DNA of 64,000 bases from Natronorubrum aibiense (GCF_009392895.1 NZ_CP045488.1:1426001-1490000); one strand, 5' to 3'; positions 1 through 8,665 are shown, counted from the stretch's first letter. Numbers and translations: made by a program. Notes: generated by a model from the sequence alone, not told the origin.

Positions 1-1
1 C

Positions 2-832
2 GAGTTCCTCCGCGAGGGAAGCGCTGTTGCGGATTTCCTGCACCCGGATAAGCTCGTTTTCGGGGCGAGTTCCGAGTGGGGGATGGATCGATTGCATGCG
101 GTGTTTGAACCACTGCTCGAGGACCACGATGCTCACATCGTCGAAACGGACCCGCAGACGGCTGCGATGATCAAGTACGCGAACAATGCCTTCCTCGCGT
201 CGAAAATCAGTCTGGTCAACGATCTCGGAAACATCTGCAAGGAGTTCGACCTCGACGCCTACGAAGTGATGGAGGCGATCGGCCTCGATGACCGCATCTC
301 AGAGCAATTCCTCCGCAGTGGTGTCGGCTGGGGTGGCTCCTGTTTCCCAAAGGATGTCAATGCAATCATCGCAGCCGCACGCGAGGAAGACTACGATCCA
401 GCCGTCCTCGAGGCGACCGTCGAAGTCAACGACCGCCAGCCCGAACGCATGCTCGAGTTGCTCGCAGACTATGTCGAACTCGAGGGGGCCCGCATTGCAG
501 TCCTTGGTTTGTCGTTCAAACCGAACACGGACGATATCCGGAACTCGCGGGCGATCCCCGTGATCGAATCGCTTCGCAGTCACGGAGCCGACGTGGTTGC
601 CTACGATCCGGTCGCTGCCGACGAAATGGCCGAAAAGTTCCCGAATGTTGACTACGCGAAGACGGCTGTGGATGCACTCCAGGATGCAGACGGCACACTC
701 GTCGTTACCGATTGGGATGAATTTAGCGACCTCGATAGCGAGTTCGACGAGATGGCAACCCCGGTCGTTATTGATGGCCGACGATGTGTCGAACGCCGCG
801 ATGGTATCGTCTATCAAGGACTAACTTGGTAA
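2..832 (+). CDS. aglM: UDP-glucose 6-dehydrogenase, 3' part (AglM-like)
   Basis: Oxidises UDP-glucose to UDP-glucuronate with NAD, supplying hexuronic acids for archaeal protein N-glycans. The open frame runs in from the window edge, so the N-terminal Rossmann domain is missing; the ATG at 83 is internal. The visible 276 residues hold the central dimerisation helix ([18 protein letters not shown]), the catalytic motif GGSCFPKD (Cys codon 341-343) and the C-terminal UDP-binding domain ([16 protein letters not shown]). All are typical of the UDP-glucose/GDP-mannose dehydrogenase family. A decayed second copy lies at 10898-11345 beside aglF. The family call is secure; the exact sugar substrate is inferred from the similarity to haloarchaeal AglM and the nearby glycan genes. 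Confidence 0.93.
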   Translation, partial: EFLREGSAVADFLHPDKLVFGASSEWGMDRLHAVFEPLLEDHDAHIVETDPQTAAMIKYANNAFLASKISLVNDLGNICKEFDLDAYEVMEAIGLDDRISEQFLRSGVGWGGSCFPKDVNAIIAAAREEDYDPAVLEATVEVNDRQPERMLELLADYVELEGARIAVLGLSFKPNTDDIRNSRAIPVIESLRSHGADVVAYDPVAADEMAEKFPNVDYAKTAVDALQDADGTLVVTDWDEFSDLDSEFDEMATPVVIDGRRCVERRDGIVYQGLTW

Positions 833-1028
833 CCGAAGAAAAACATGATGACTCGAGGAGGACCCACAGTGCAATGATGCCGGCCACGCCGAGACCGACG
901 ATTCGAAGAGAAGTTGTCATACACAAAATGTGTGAATAGGCCACTATGAGGCACTGTGTTCGCCATACTTGTTTGGACGATCGATCTCGATAGCGTCACT
1001 TTAGCGGGTTCAGCTGCTTGTATAACCT

Positions 1029-1568
1029 GTGTTGCCCCTTGGCCACCTCGCGGTTGCCTATCTCTGCTATAGTCTCTTGACTCGAGTCCGCTTCAAGAGC
1101 CCACCAACACACGTCCCCGTGCTCATTGTCCTTTTCGCGAGTCTGTTCCCAGATTTACTCGACAAACCGCTGGCGTGGGGTCTGGGCCTTCTCCCATCGG
1201 GACGAACACTCGGCCATTCACTGCTCTTTCTCGTCCCACTTTCAATCGGGCTCTACGTATTCACCCGTCGGTATGGGCGTAGCGAGTACGCAGTTGCGTT
1301 TGCAATTGGCGTACTCCCACACAGTCCGCTCGATATCATGACACTGCTCTGGGATCCCTACTCGAGCGAGCAGTTTCTCTTGTGGCCGCTGTTTTCGTTT
1401 CCGATCCCACCAATCCTTGACTCATACCATCCACCGCTAGGTGCGTTCTACATCCTTTCGGAGCTCGGTTTCGCAGCGTTAGCGTTCATGCTCTGGTGGT
1501 ATGATGGCTTTCCCGGCTTCAAGTTACTCCGTGCTGGCTTCGAACAGGAGACGCACACAGCTAAATAA
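1029..1568 (+). CDS. membrane-bound metal-dependent hydrolase, DUF457/YdjM type
   Basis: A 179-residue hydrophobic protein with about four or five membrane segments. It begins LPLGHLAVAYL and carries PDLLDKPLAW, a GHSLLF histidine pair and PHSPLD, the dispersed His/Asp pattern of the YdjM/DUF457 family of inner-membrane metal-dependent hydrolases. The true substrate of the family is unknown. Start is a GTG at 1029; a TTG follows at once, and the paralogue at 36098-36652 starts at the same point (MWPWGHLAVAY), which supports it. It stands alone, 196 bases downstream of aglM, with no operon partner. Confidence 0.8.
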   Translation: MLPLGHLAVAYLCYSLLTRVRFKSPPTHVPVLIVLFASLFPDLLDKPLAWGLGLLPSGRTLGHSLLFLVPLSIGLYVFTRRYGRSEYAVAFAIGVLPHSPLDIMTLLWDPYSSEQFLLWPLFSFPIPPILDSYHPPLGAFYILSELGFAALAFMLWWYDGFPGFKLLRAGFEQETHTAK

Positions 1569-1711
1569 GGCGCAAAGTGACCAGCAACGCTTGCTGGATC
1601 GTCACAGTCAAATTGAGTCGGTTGATCGGTCTGAGATGACCCTACTCGTCGAAGTCTCACTACGTGCTATACCCCGTGTTGTTTACTGTCTAGAACTGCC
1701 ATTGTCATCGT

Positions 1712-1954
1712 ATGAGTGAAGTCATGGCTCGAGATCTCCAAGGGAAGTCCATTGTTGGGACCGACGGCACGACCTTTGGGACGCTGTACAACGTCACGAT
1801 GGATCACGAATCCGGCATGCTTTGTAATCTCATTGTCGAGCCGCACAAAGAGTCCTCGTCAATGGTTACTGACGAAACTGACGACAATCGACTTCATATT
1901 CCCGTTAGTCGGGTTAAAACGGTGAACGACCAGATCATCATTGACACCGATTAG
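1712..1954 (+). CDS. PRC-barrel domain protein
   Basis: An 80-residue single-domain protein. The pattern VMARDLQGKSIVGTDG...GTLYNVTMD...IVEPHK...IPVSRVKTVNDQIIID is the PRC-barrel fold found in photosynthetic reaction centre H subunits, RimM and many stand-alone haloarchaeal proteins. The domain usually acts as a protein-protein or RNA-processing adaptor, but no function can be assigned here. Two closer paralogues lie on the minus strand at 6725-6970 and 23009-23254; this copy is the most divergent and lacks their shared flanking sequence. The ATG overlaps nothing and is followed by a conserved SEVMARDLQ start. Confidence 0.88.
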   Translation: MSEVMARDLQGKSIVGTDGTTFGTLYNVTMDHESGMLCNLIVEPHKESSSMVTDETDDNRLHIPVSRVKTVNDQIIIDTD

Positions 1955-2029
1955 GTGTCCGGCTGGAACTGCGAGTGGTTCAATTGAACTGTGTCGTGAG
2001 CACAGCCCGTACGGCTTGGATCAGAGAGT

Positions 2030-2539
2030 TCAAGCGCAGTCATCGGACTTGCTCAGCCGAATTTGTCGAGCCTGTTCGTAACGCCGGAGTTCCGCACGGA
2101 CAACCATCCACTCAGTCATGTCTTCTTTAACAGAGTCCGCCGTTGCGTCGGTGACGTCATCTGGTGATTCTGCATCGTATCTCTCTTGGTACAGCTGGAT
2201 TTGCTCGAACAGCGTCTGGATGTGCTCCTCAAGTTCGGCAAGTGAGTGCTCGCGAGCGAGCGTTTTGACGGTATCCCAGTCAAAGTATGCGTCATTGCGT
2301 TCGTAGGTGGGTGGAGTGTCACGGTGTTCGATGACGACGCCAAGACTGACGAACGACTTGAGGTATTCACGGACGGTCTGGGGCTCGCAGTCGGTGCGAA
2401 CTGCGATCTCAGATACCGTGCTCGGTGACTGCATCCGGGCTATTGTCTCATATAGGCGTGCTTCTATGGAATCCTCTGTAAACGGATTCTCGATTAGTGG
2501 CGACTTGCAACTCGAACCGGACCCCATTATTTCTGTCAT
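2030..2539 (-). CDS. winged-HTH protein, DUF7342-like
   Basis: A 169-residue soluble protein. Residues about 25-85 form a winged helix (IEARLYETIARMQSPSTVSEIAVRTD...VREYLKSFVSLGVVIEHRD) with a CxxC-free DNA-binding pattern; the rest is helical and charged. It matches the layout of the HTH protein at 41248-41790: N-terminal HTH, then a 'YFDWDTVKTLAREHS' or 'YYPDYRRQAMQEAMR' linker, then a helical tail with ESPDDV/ESPNQL. At 41.2 kb the relative is followed by a TumE-like partner; here no partner exists on either side, so this is an orphan. Probable transcriptional regulator or antitoxin. Confidence 0.65.
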   Translation of the reverse strand: MTEIMGSGSSCKSPLIENPFTEDSIEARLYETIARMQSPSTVSEIAVRTDCEPQTVREYLKSFVSLGVVIEHRDTPPTYERNDAYFDWDTVKTLAREHSLAELEEHIQTLFEQIQLYQERYDAESPDDVTDATADSVKEDMTEWMVVRAELRRYEQARQIRLSKSDDCA

Positions 2540-2665
2540 GTTCCAGATAACCCATAAGTCTTCTCAGATAGCGAAGGCCCCCATAACTTGTATTATCTCC
2601 GTCAAACCACCTTGGAAAAGGCTTTCCGGCTATTCTCAAGAGAAGCAGTACGATAGAGCGAACCG

Positions 2666-2944
2666 TCAACTGCCTTGCTCTAAGTCACTCAACTCGAGTT
2701 TTCCTTCGAGATACGCTTGCCCCTTTGAACTCACCTGATAGTACCCCGCATCATCGACCTTCTCAATTAAGCCGTATTTCTCGAGTTCACGAAGCCGTTG
2801 CCGAACTGTCGAGTATCCGATCTCGTGGCCGTGTCGGTTCAGATTCCGATAGAGTGGCTTTGCTGGGAGTTCGAGGTCGTGTTCCTCGAGGAACTCGAGG
2901 ATGAGACCGTCTTTTAGTGACATCCACTCTGGTCGGGGACGCAT
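2666..2944 (-). CDS. PhiH1-repressor-like winged-helix regulator
   Basis: A 92-residue winged-helix protein. The MRPRPEWM start was chosen because its paralogue at 14573-14833 begins MRKRADWM; an upstream ATG at 2962 would add six residues. The core (LILEFLEEH...RHGHEIGYSTVRQRLRELEKYGLIEKVDDAGYYQVSSKGQAYLEGKL) matches the small repressor family named after halovirus phiH1. It is divergent from the operon beginning at 3175, the layout of the phiH/phiCh1 lysogeny-control region. The role as repressor of that operon is inferred from position. Confidence 0.8.
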   Translation of the reverse strand: MRPRPEWMSLKDGLILEFLEEHDLELPAKPLYRNLNRHGHEIGYSTVRQRLRELEKYGLIEKVDDAGYYQVSSKGQAYLEGKLELSDLEQGS

Positions 2945-3116
2945 TCGACGGTGGTGTCCCACTGATGAGCATTAACTTGGTTTGGTTTTCCGATATCATA
3001 GCCCATTTCGAGTCTAATAATAGCACAAATCCGCTAGTCTATAAGTATATTGAACTTGTTAGTGAACTATACGGAAGCAGTAGTATGGACACGACGCTCA
3101 CGAGTTCATAAGTAGC

Positions 3117-3169
3117 GGACCGGTGTTAGCCCCACCAGTCCGCGAGAAGCTCCCGTAACCTGCCTACGG
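3117..3169 (+). promoter_or_regulatory. two-hairpin leader before the 3175 gene
   Basis: Hairpin 1 pairs GGAC (3117-3120) and GGTG (3122-3125) with CACC (3133-3136) and GTCC (3138-3141). Hairpin 2 pairs CCGTA (3153-3157) with TACGG (3165-3169) around a 7-base loop and ends five bases before the start codon. The same two hairpins precede the paralogous gene at 15070. The outer stem of hairpin 1 differs in sequence there but still pairs, which favours an RNA structure. No Shine-Dalgarno sequence separates hairpin 2 from the ATG. Confidence 0.55.
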
Positions 3170-3174
3170 AAGCC

Positions 3175-3657
3175 ATGTCAAACGATAATTCGCGGGGTAA
3201 TGAAAGCCCCGACCGACAGGATGCATCGACACGGGACACTCGGACCCGCACCGATGGCGGCACCCTCCCACTCAAAACACATCTCGAGGCCATCGACCAC
3301 CTCACCCGAGTGCTCCTCGCGGACGTCCACAACGCTCGGAGTATTGATCCTGACCCGGACACACGTCGGGAAGTCGTTCGCCGACTCCGGGAGATCAGGG
3401 CGGAGACGAGCCAGGTTGGATTGCTTTTGATCGGCCCCGAGGCGGCGATCCCGTACCGACCATCAGACGATCCAGATGCCGAGATCCCGATTGCAGACTA
3501 TTGTGGCTCGATCGTGACGACGTACTCCGGTCCAGATCCGGAGTCACTCGAGCGCGAACGGAAACGCGCCGGTGAGGATAATGCGGACCAGTCCAAGAGC
3601 GACACCGACACCGACTGCAAACACGACGACCACGAGCGAGGTGAGTACGATGACTGA
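3175..3657 (+). CDS. unknown acidic protein, first gene of repressor module
   Basis: A 160-residue hydrophilic protein without a recognised domain. The N-terminus (MSNDNSRGNESPDRQ) and a central helical stretch (LEAIDHLTRVLLADV...DTRREVVRRLREIRAETSQ) align with the protein at 15070-15492, which starts MPNDDSRDSKTPDRH. The middle is therefore the conserved part; both tails are low-complexity and charged, rich in Asp and Arg. It is divergent from the PhiH1-type repressor and its stop overlaps the next gene by eight bases (ATGACTGA). The function is unknown. Its place as first gene after a repressor and a structured leader suggests an element-control or early protein. Confidence 0.7.
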   Translation: MSNDNSRGNESPDRQDASTRDTRTRTDGGTLPLKTHLEAIDHLTRVLLADVHNARSIDPDPDTRREVVRRLREIRAETSQVGLLLIGPEAAIPYRPSDDPDAEIPIADYCGSIVTTYSGPDPESLERERKRAGEDNADQSKSDTDTDCKHDDHERGEYDD

Positions 3658-3790
3658 TGACCTTGATGGTGCTGACGGGGCCGTGGTCGTCATGGACGGA
3701 TACGAGCTCGCAATCTTGATGAGGAACTCGATGCGCTGGCGTCGCCAGTGGTCGTGGATGGTCGATGGATCGTCAATCAACGGGATGTAA
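3650..3790 (+). CDS. 46-residue unknown protein
   Basis: A short frame that overlaps the preceding stop in ATGACTGA, with GAGGTGAG a few bases upstream as ribosome-binding site. The product (MTDDLDGADGAVVV...) is acidic at the start and Trp/Arg-rich later (RWRRQWSWMVDG). It matches no family I know. The paralogous module at 15 kb has no equivalent: there the coiled-coil gene directly overlaps the first gene. Translational coupling is the main evidence that it is real. Confidence 0.5.
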   Translation: MTDDLDGADGAVVVMDGYELAILMRNSMRWRRQWSWMVDGSSINGM

Positions 3791-3843
3791 TTCCGAGCGT
3801 TATAGATAGTACTGCAATAGCATAATTCTTAATTGATGTTTCA

Positions 3844-4509
3844 CTACTCTGAACGCTTGCTAAGATGCTTTTGTGCCTCGGCAAACATTCCTGGCCACGG
3901 ATCTGGTGCGGACGCGAATACCTCAATTTGCTCTCGGTATTTTGAGACCCACTCAGCAGCCTCTCCACGCAATCGCAACTGTTCAAGCGAGTCGATATCA
4001 CACTCTCTCAATTGCTCTTTCGGTGCCAGCTTCTCCAACGTTCGATGGCAACCTCCACAGACGGATAAGAGATTCTGTGGATCGTGAGGATCCTCTGCCT
4101 CTTTTTCAGGAACGATATGATGGACGTGTAATGCGCGTCCATCTTTTGAACTTCTTTCCCGTCCACAACGGACACATTCCCCGTCTCGAGAACGAACAGC
4201 CATAGCAACCCAATGAAACTCCCGTCCGCGTGACGCCCCATCTATGTAGTTCGGATGCCGGTCGCCGATTTTTAAGTATGTGGTCCAGGCCACACCACAT
4301 GACCGGGTGCAGTAGTGATTTTGGTCCGTCTTCCACTCACGTACTTCTATCGGTGAACCACACCAGTTACACCGAACCGTTTCTATTGTTTCTTCGTCGT
4401 GTGTGGCCGCCATGTGTATTCGGAGTCCTTTTTCGCCACTGAACTCATTTCCACAGTGCGGGCACGTCTTACAATCGGTAGTTGTGTTACTCTGATTGTG
4501 TGCTGTCAT
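3844..4509 (-). CDS. HNH endonuclease with N-terminal zinc fingers
   Basis: A 221-residue nuclease. Residues about 15-40 form a C2H2 finger (CPHCGNEF...HMAATH). Residues 44-70 hold a second Cys cluster (CNWCGSP...CTRSC). Residues about 115-165 form the HNH core: CVRCGRERSSKDGRALHVHHIVP, then DPQNLLSVCGGCHRTLE. The two CxxC pairs bind structural zinc and the HH pair is the metal and catalytic site. It overlaps a 51-residue gene just upstream, giving a two-gene minus-strand operon inside the repressor module, opposite to the plus-strand genes. Similar zinc-finger HNH genes are frequent in haloarchaeal viruses and integrative elements; a homing or restriction role is possible. Confidence 0.85.
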   Translation of the reverse strand: MTAHNQSNTTTDCKTCPHCGNEFSGEKGLRIHMAATHDEETIETVRCNWCGSPIEVREWKTDQNHYCTRSCGVAWTTYLKIGDRHPNYIDGASRGREFHWVAMAVRSRDGECVRCGRERSSKDGRALHVHHIVPEKEAEDPHDPQNLLSVCGGCHRTLEKLAPKEQLRECDIDSLEQLRLRGEAAEWVSKYREQIEVFASAPDPWPGMFAEAQKHLSKRSE

Positions 4510-4642
4510 TTTCGATGACTCGTCCGTCCGTATCAGCCTCGATTAACTCTATGAGCCGCTGTTCGAGGCTTTTAGTCCGGGGAACCGTTTCCTTCCACTT
4601 GTTCCACTTCTCATCGTCGATCTGAAATTGGTATTTTACCAT
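4487..4642 (-). CDS. 51-residue partner upstream of HNH nuclease
   Basis: A complete ATG-to-TAA frame coding MVKYQFQIDDEKWNKWKETV followed by PRTKSLEQRLIELIEAD and a short acidic tail. Its end overlaps the start of the HNH gene by 23 bases in another frame, implying coupled translation. The composition (short strand then two amphipathic helices) resembles ribbon-helix-helix or small regulatory proteins. I recall comparable 50-70 residue proteins beside HNH genes in haloarchaea, but no function is established. It could control the nuclease. Confidence 0.6.
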   Translation of the reverse strand: MVKYQFQIDDEKWNKWKETVPRTKSLEQRLIELIEADTDGRVIENDSTQSE

Positions 4643-4710
4643 AATTCCGCTTCAACAGGTTGCGTCATTAGTGTTTCTTACTTCGTATCTGTATTCCTTA
4701 TACTTTGTTA

Positions 4711-4729
4711 TACTAAGTAAGACTTAGTA
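4711..4729. promoter_or_regulatory. 8-bp palindromic operator candidate
   Basis: TACTAAGT-AAG-ACTTAGTA is a perfect inverted repeat in the AT-rich gap between the divergent HNH operon (start 4642) and the plus-strand operon (start 4838). This is a natural site for a dimeric repressor such as the winged-helix protein at 2666-2944. That it is an operator is inferred from position and symmetry only. Confidence 0.45.
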
Positions 4730-4764
4730 AGCTATAATAGGCTGGCAAGCGCTATAAGAACTAG

Positions 4765-4824
4765 AGGCACAGAATGGCCGCAGAAAACTCTGTGGCCCGG
4801 TGTTCCAGCACCGGACCTGTGCCT
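4765..4824 (+). ncRNA. three-way-junction RNA structure in operon leader
   Basis: The 60 bases fold into a closed three-way junction. The outer stem pairs AGGCACAG (4765-4772) with CTGTGCCT (4817-4824), 8 bp. Arm 1 pairs 4776-G..A-4784 (GGCCGCAGA) with TCTGTGGCC (4789-4797), 9 bp including one G-T, around the loop AAAC. Arm 2 pairs CGGTG (4798-4802) with CACCG (4809-4813) and abuts arm 1. The start codon of the next gene lies 13 bases downstream (4838). It could be a cis-acting leader, a riboswitch-like control or a small RNA; no known family was recognised. Confidence 0.55.
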
Positions 4825-4837
4825 TGATGAGAAGGCA

Positions 4838-5209
4838 ATGTCAGCTACGACTACTACACAGGAAACGATTTCGGATGCACAGCAAGCAAACATCGTTCTC
4901 GAGCGATCAGGAAGCTACTACGGCTACCTGGGACGAGACGGCGAAGGCTACTACCATCACGTCGATAAGGCCACGAACACCGTCTACGTAACAGAGAGCC
5001 GCGCTGAGCGATTCCTACCCAGCGACGCGGGACTGTACTGGTTTCGCATCCGTGGCCCCATCAAACACAAAGAACACCTCGAGCAGTACGACGATCGCGA
5101 CATTACCCACTGGATCGCGTACGTCGATTCAGTCCGAGGCTGGATGGACCGCCCGCTCGACCTCCTGACAATTCTCGGTGAGACACTCTCGGAGGTGGAT
5201 CTCCGATGA
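4838..5209 (+). CDS. unknown 123-residue protein
   Basis: A soluble protein of unknown family. After a short polar N-terminus comes one compact domain rich in aromatic residues (GSYYGYLGRDGEGYYHHVDK...VYVTESRAERFL...GLYWFRIRGPIKHKEHLEQY...ITHWIAYVDSVRGWMDRPLDLL). It is the first of four plus-strand genes joined by overlapping start and stop codons, ending with the coiled-coil/winged-helix protein at 5539. A structured RNA precedes it. It is absent from the paralogous module at 15 kb. Start is the ATG at 4838 after GAGAAGG. Confidence 0.6.
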   Translation: MSATTTTQETISDAQQANIVLERSGSYYGYLGRDGEGYYHHVDKATNTVYVTESRAERFLPSDAGLYWFRIRGPIKHKEHLEQYDDRDITHWIAYVDSVRGWMDRPLDLLTILGETLSEVDLR

Positions 5210-5313
5210 CCGACCACGACCGCATCACGATCACCGTCGAACTCGAGCAGCCCATCACACCCGGTGACCTCGAGCGTGCCTACTGTGACCTTCTCGAGCA
5301 GGTGGAGCGATGA
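5206..5313 (+). CDS. 35-residue linking mini-protein
   Basis: A tiny frame (MTDHDRITITVELEQPITPG...) that starts inside the previous stop (ATGA) and ends inside the next start (ATGA). The N-terminal half is a predicted strand, the C-terminal half a short amphipathic helix (LERAYCDLLEQVER). Its perfect fit between two genes argues for translation by termination-reinitiation. No function can be named. Confidence 0.5.
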   Translation: MTDHDRITITVELEQPITPGDLERAYCDLLEQVER

Positions 5314-5546
5314 CGGACGAAGTCTCCCTCCAGTGGACACCCAGACACGGCCCACCACGAAAACTCGTCTTTGAACCTCAACCCAACAAGGAGTACCCGT
5401 GGGCTCGCATCGAACTCGAACACTGCGACTCACAGTGGCGCGAAGTCGGCATCGAGTATCTCACGGAACTCACGGTCACAACGAACGACAACCCAGAAAC
5501 CGACCGACACCACTCCCAACTAACTGGAGGTGAGGTCGATGAGTGA
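5310..5546 (+). CDS. unknown 78-residue protein
   Basis: A small soluble protein, probably mostly beta: VSLQWTPRHGPPRKLVFEPQ, then WARIELEHCDSQWREVGIEYL and a hydrophilic tail. It overlaps the preceding mini-gene by four bases (ATGA) and the following coiled-coil gene by eight (ATGAGTGA). GGAGGTGAG just before the overlap serves the next start. No homologue is recognised and it has no counterpart in the 15 kb module. Confidence 0.55.
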   Translation: MTDEVSLQWTPRHGPPRKLVFEPQPNKEYPWARIELEHCDSQWREVGIEYLTELTVTTNDNPETDRHHSQLTGGEVDE

Positions 5547-6408
5547 CCACGGAGACGTCAAGATACTCATCCACGCAATCGATCAACTCCGAGAACAAAA
5601 CGAACGACTCACCGAGCGTGTCGACGACCTGGAACACGACCTCGAACGAACTGAAGACCGAGTCGAGGAACTCGAGACCGAGAACAAACAACTTCGCGAC
5701 CGACTCGAGGATTGCGAGCACGAAACTACCCGCATTGACGCGCTCACGGATGCCGCCCGCAAGCGATCGGGCGTGAACAAACAGCGGATCGAAGAACTCC
5801 AAGCCCGCGAACTCGAGAAAGGGGCCCACCTCCTTGCAGAGACGGTCGACCATTGTGAGATCGATGTCGACGGCGATCGGCTCGAGCAGCTCACGAAAGA
5901 TGACGGCCGAACCTACTACCGAGTTCCAGAATCAGCGGATCCCCTCGAACGTGGCGGATCCATCACACTCGCCCATGGTGACTTGCTCCCGATTCAGCAA
6001 CTGGCCCGCATGGACGAAGAGATGCTTCGCTCGACATCGAACTCGCTGCCAACGCGACTCGCCGCCAAACTATGGAAAGCGCGTACTGACTCGAGCGTCG
6101 GTGACAGCCCGTGGGAGCGTGGCTGCAAGGATGTCGCAGCGTACGTCAAAGCGAGTGATCTGAAACACTGGATCCGCCGACAGGAACCCGGTACGAGCGA
6201 CACCTACGCGAAGAAACTCATCTCGCGGACGATCGATGCCATGCTCGAGCTGTCGAAGAACCGCGTCGCGATCCGCAAACAAACCGAACGAAAGAACGGC
6301 CTCGAGTACACCGAACGCAGACTGATCCTCCCCGAGGACGCCGAGATCCCTGGTGAGACGGTGAGTCAAACAGCAGAGCCTCCGGAGACAGCTGGCGTCC
6401 GCGGATAG
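5539..6408 (+). CDS. coiled-coil plus winged-helix-like protein, copy 1
   Basis: A 289-residue protein. Residues about 8-75 are a heptad coiled coil (LREQNERLTERVDDLEHD... ELETENKQLRDRLEDCEHE). A conserved segment follows (QRIEELQARELEKGAHLLAE; DGRTYYRVPE; LAHGDLLPIQQLARMDE). Residues about 165-265 look like a winged helix with a basic wing (VKASDLKHWIRRQEPGTS, AKKLISRTIDAMLEL, RKQTERKNGLEYTERRLIL). The paralogue at 15485-16468 is very similar outside the coil. ATGAGTGA overlaps the upstream stop; a start ten bases upstream is less likely. It might be a plasmid or provirus DNA-binding, replication or partition factor; this is inference only. Confidence 0.7.
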   Translation: MSDHGDVKILIHAIDQLREQNERLTERVDDLEHDLERTEDRVEELETENKQLRDRLEDCEHETTRIDALTDAARKRSGVNKQRIEELQARELEKGAHLLAETVDHCEIDVDGDRLEQLTKDDGRTYYRVPESADPLERGGSITLAHGDLLPIQQLARMDEEMLRSTSNSLPTRLAAKLWKARTDSSVGDSPWERGCKDVAAYVKASDLKHWIRRQEPGTSDTYAKKLISRTIDAMLELSKNRVAIRKQTERKNGLEYTERRLILPEDAEIPGETVSQTAEPPETAGVRG

Positions 6409-6489
6409 CCGTAGACACCGACCAAAATATCCCTCGAGAGAGCACCCCCATCTCAGGACGACACCCCTCAATGCGACGAACGCGGTTAG

Positions 6490-6600
6490 CTAGTGGGTTC
6501 GGTAGTCGTGGGTATCCCTCCTCGAGCAGTCTCGGCAGTCAACACAGTAGACGCCCTCGAGTGGCTGTCCGAAGACGACGGCTGTCCACGGGAATCAGTT
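6490..6600 (-). pseudogene. 3' remnant of CxxC mini-protein gene, copy 1
   Basis: Reading leftwards, the last about 35 codons encode PWTAVVF...GVYCVDCRDCSRRDTHDY and end in TAG at 6490-6492. The same ending occurs at 16552 and 20068. Here a TGA interrupts the frame just upstream and the first CxxC pair is missing, so only the 3' part survives. It is convergent with the coiled-coil gene and about 80 bases from it. Confidence 0.5.
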
Positions 6601-6724
6601 TTTCGTCGTAGAAACTAGTCACGATGACTGCATTGGATGCTGTCCGATCAAGTGAGATACTCGTCCAGAGATGATAGTGCTCGAAAGAATACCTCGTTCA
6701 GGCAAGCAGTCGGGTGGGGGAAGT

Positions 6725-6970
6725 TCAGTCACTGACAATGATATGCTCCTTGATCACTTGGATGCAGTTGATGGGAACAAGAAGTCGGTTGTCGTCGGTC
6801 GTTTCGAAGCCTGTTGACTGACTCGAGAAGTGCCCTTGGGGGTCAACGACGAGATGGTTGAGCGTGCCCGATTTGACGTGCATCGTGATGTTGTGTACAA
6901 TCCCGACCTCGGTGCCGTCGATGCCTACGACGGATTTGTTTTGAAGATCGCTTACGAGCAGATCATCCAT
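6725..6970 (-). CDS. PRC-barrel domain protein
   Basis: An 81-residue PRC-barrel protein ([20 protein letters not shown]...[16 protein letters not shown]...[20 protein letters not shown]). It is nearly identical in layout to the copy at 23009-23254, and the two share flanking sequence: a CAGTCGGGTGGG motif 3' of the gene and a decayed gene remnant 5' of it. The pair therefore comes from a segmental duplication. Role unknown; likely an adaptor. Confidence 0.88.
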   Translation of the reverse strand: MDDLLVSDLQNKSVVGIDGTEVGIVHNITMHVKSGTLNHLVVDPQGHFSSQSTGFETTDDNRLLVPINCIQVIKEHIIVSD

Positions 6971-7028
6971 ACCTGACTGTACACAGTTATATCCAGTAAA
7001 CTATATCGACCATTAAATGAAATTGCAA

Positions 7029-7609
<581 letters not shown>

Positions 7610-7768
7610 ACACTTATGTTAATTGAGGAAATTAAGGTGTAAGTGACAAGACTCTCTTCTGGACGCATAAAGTGGTCATTTTCCACTCACAAAATAACTT
7701 ATTCGCCACATCCAATGCAAACTAGTCCTGCACTGAAACAATAAATAAAATTTGCCGAAATATTTCTG

Positions 7769-8617
<849 letters not shown>

Positions 8618-8665
8618 TTAGGCGAGGGTAGAGCGGCTACAGCACCGTCTTGAAGCAGCGCTGTC

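Noticed and set aside
768-920. 49-residue minus-strand frame with one hydrophobic helix (MTTSLRIVGLGVAGIIALW)
   Set aside because: It overlaps the 3' end of aglM by 65 bases and has no conserved context; most likely a chance frame or a tiny remnant.
3061-3110. TGAACT direct repeat as a repressor operator in module 1
   Set aside because: Two six-base hits only 13 bases apart are expected by chance in AT-rich DNA and lack dyad symmetry.
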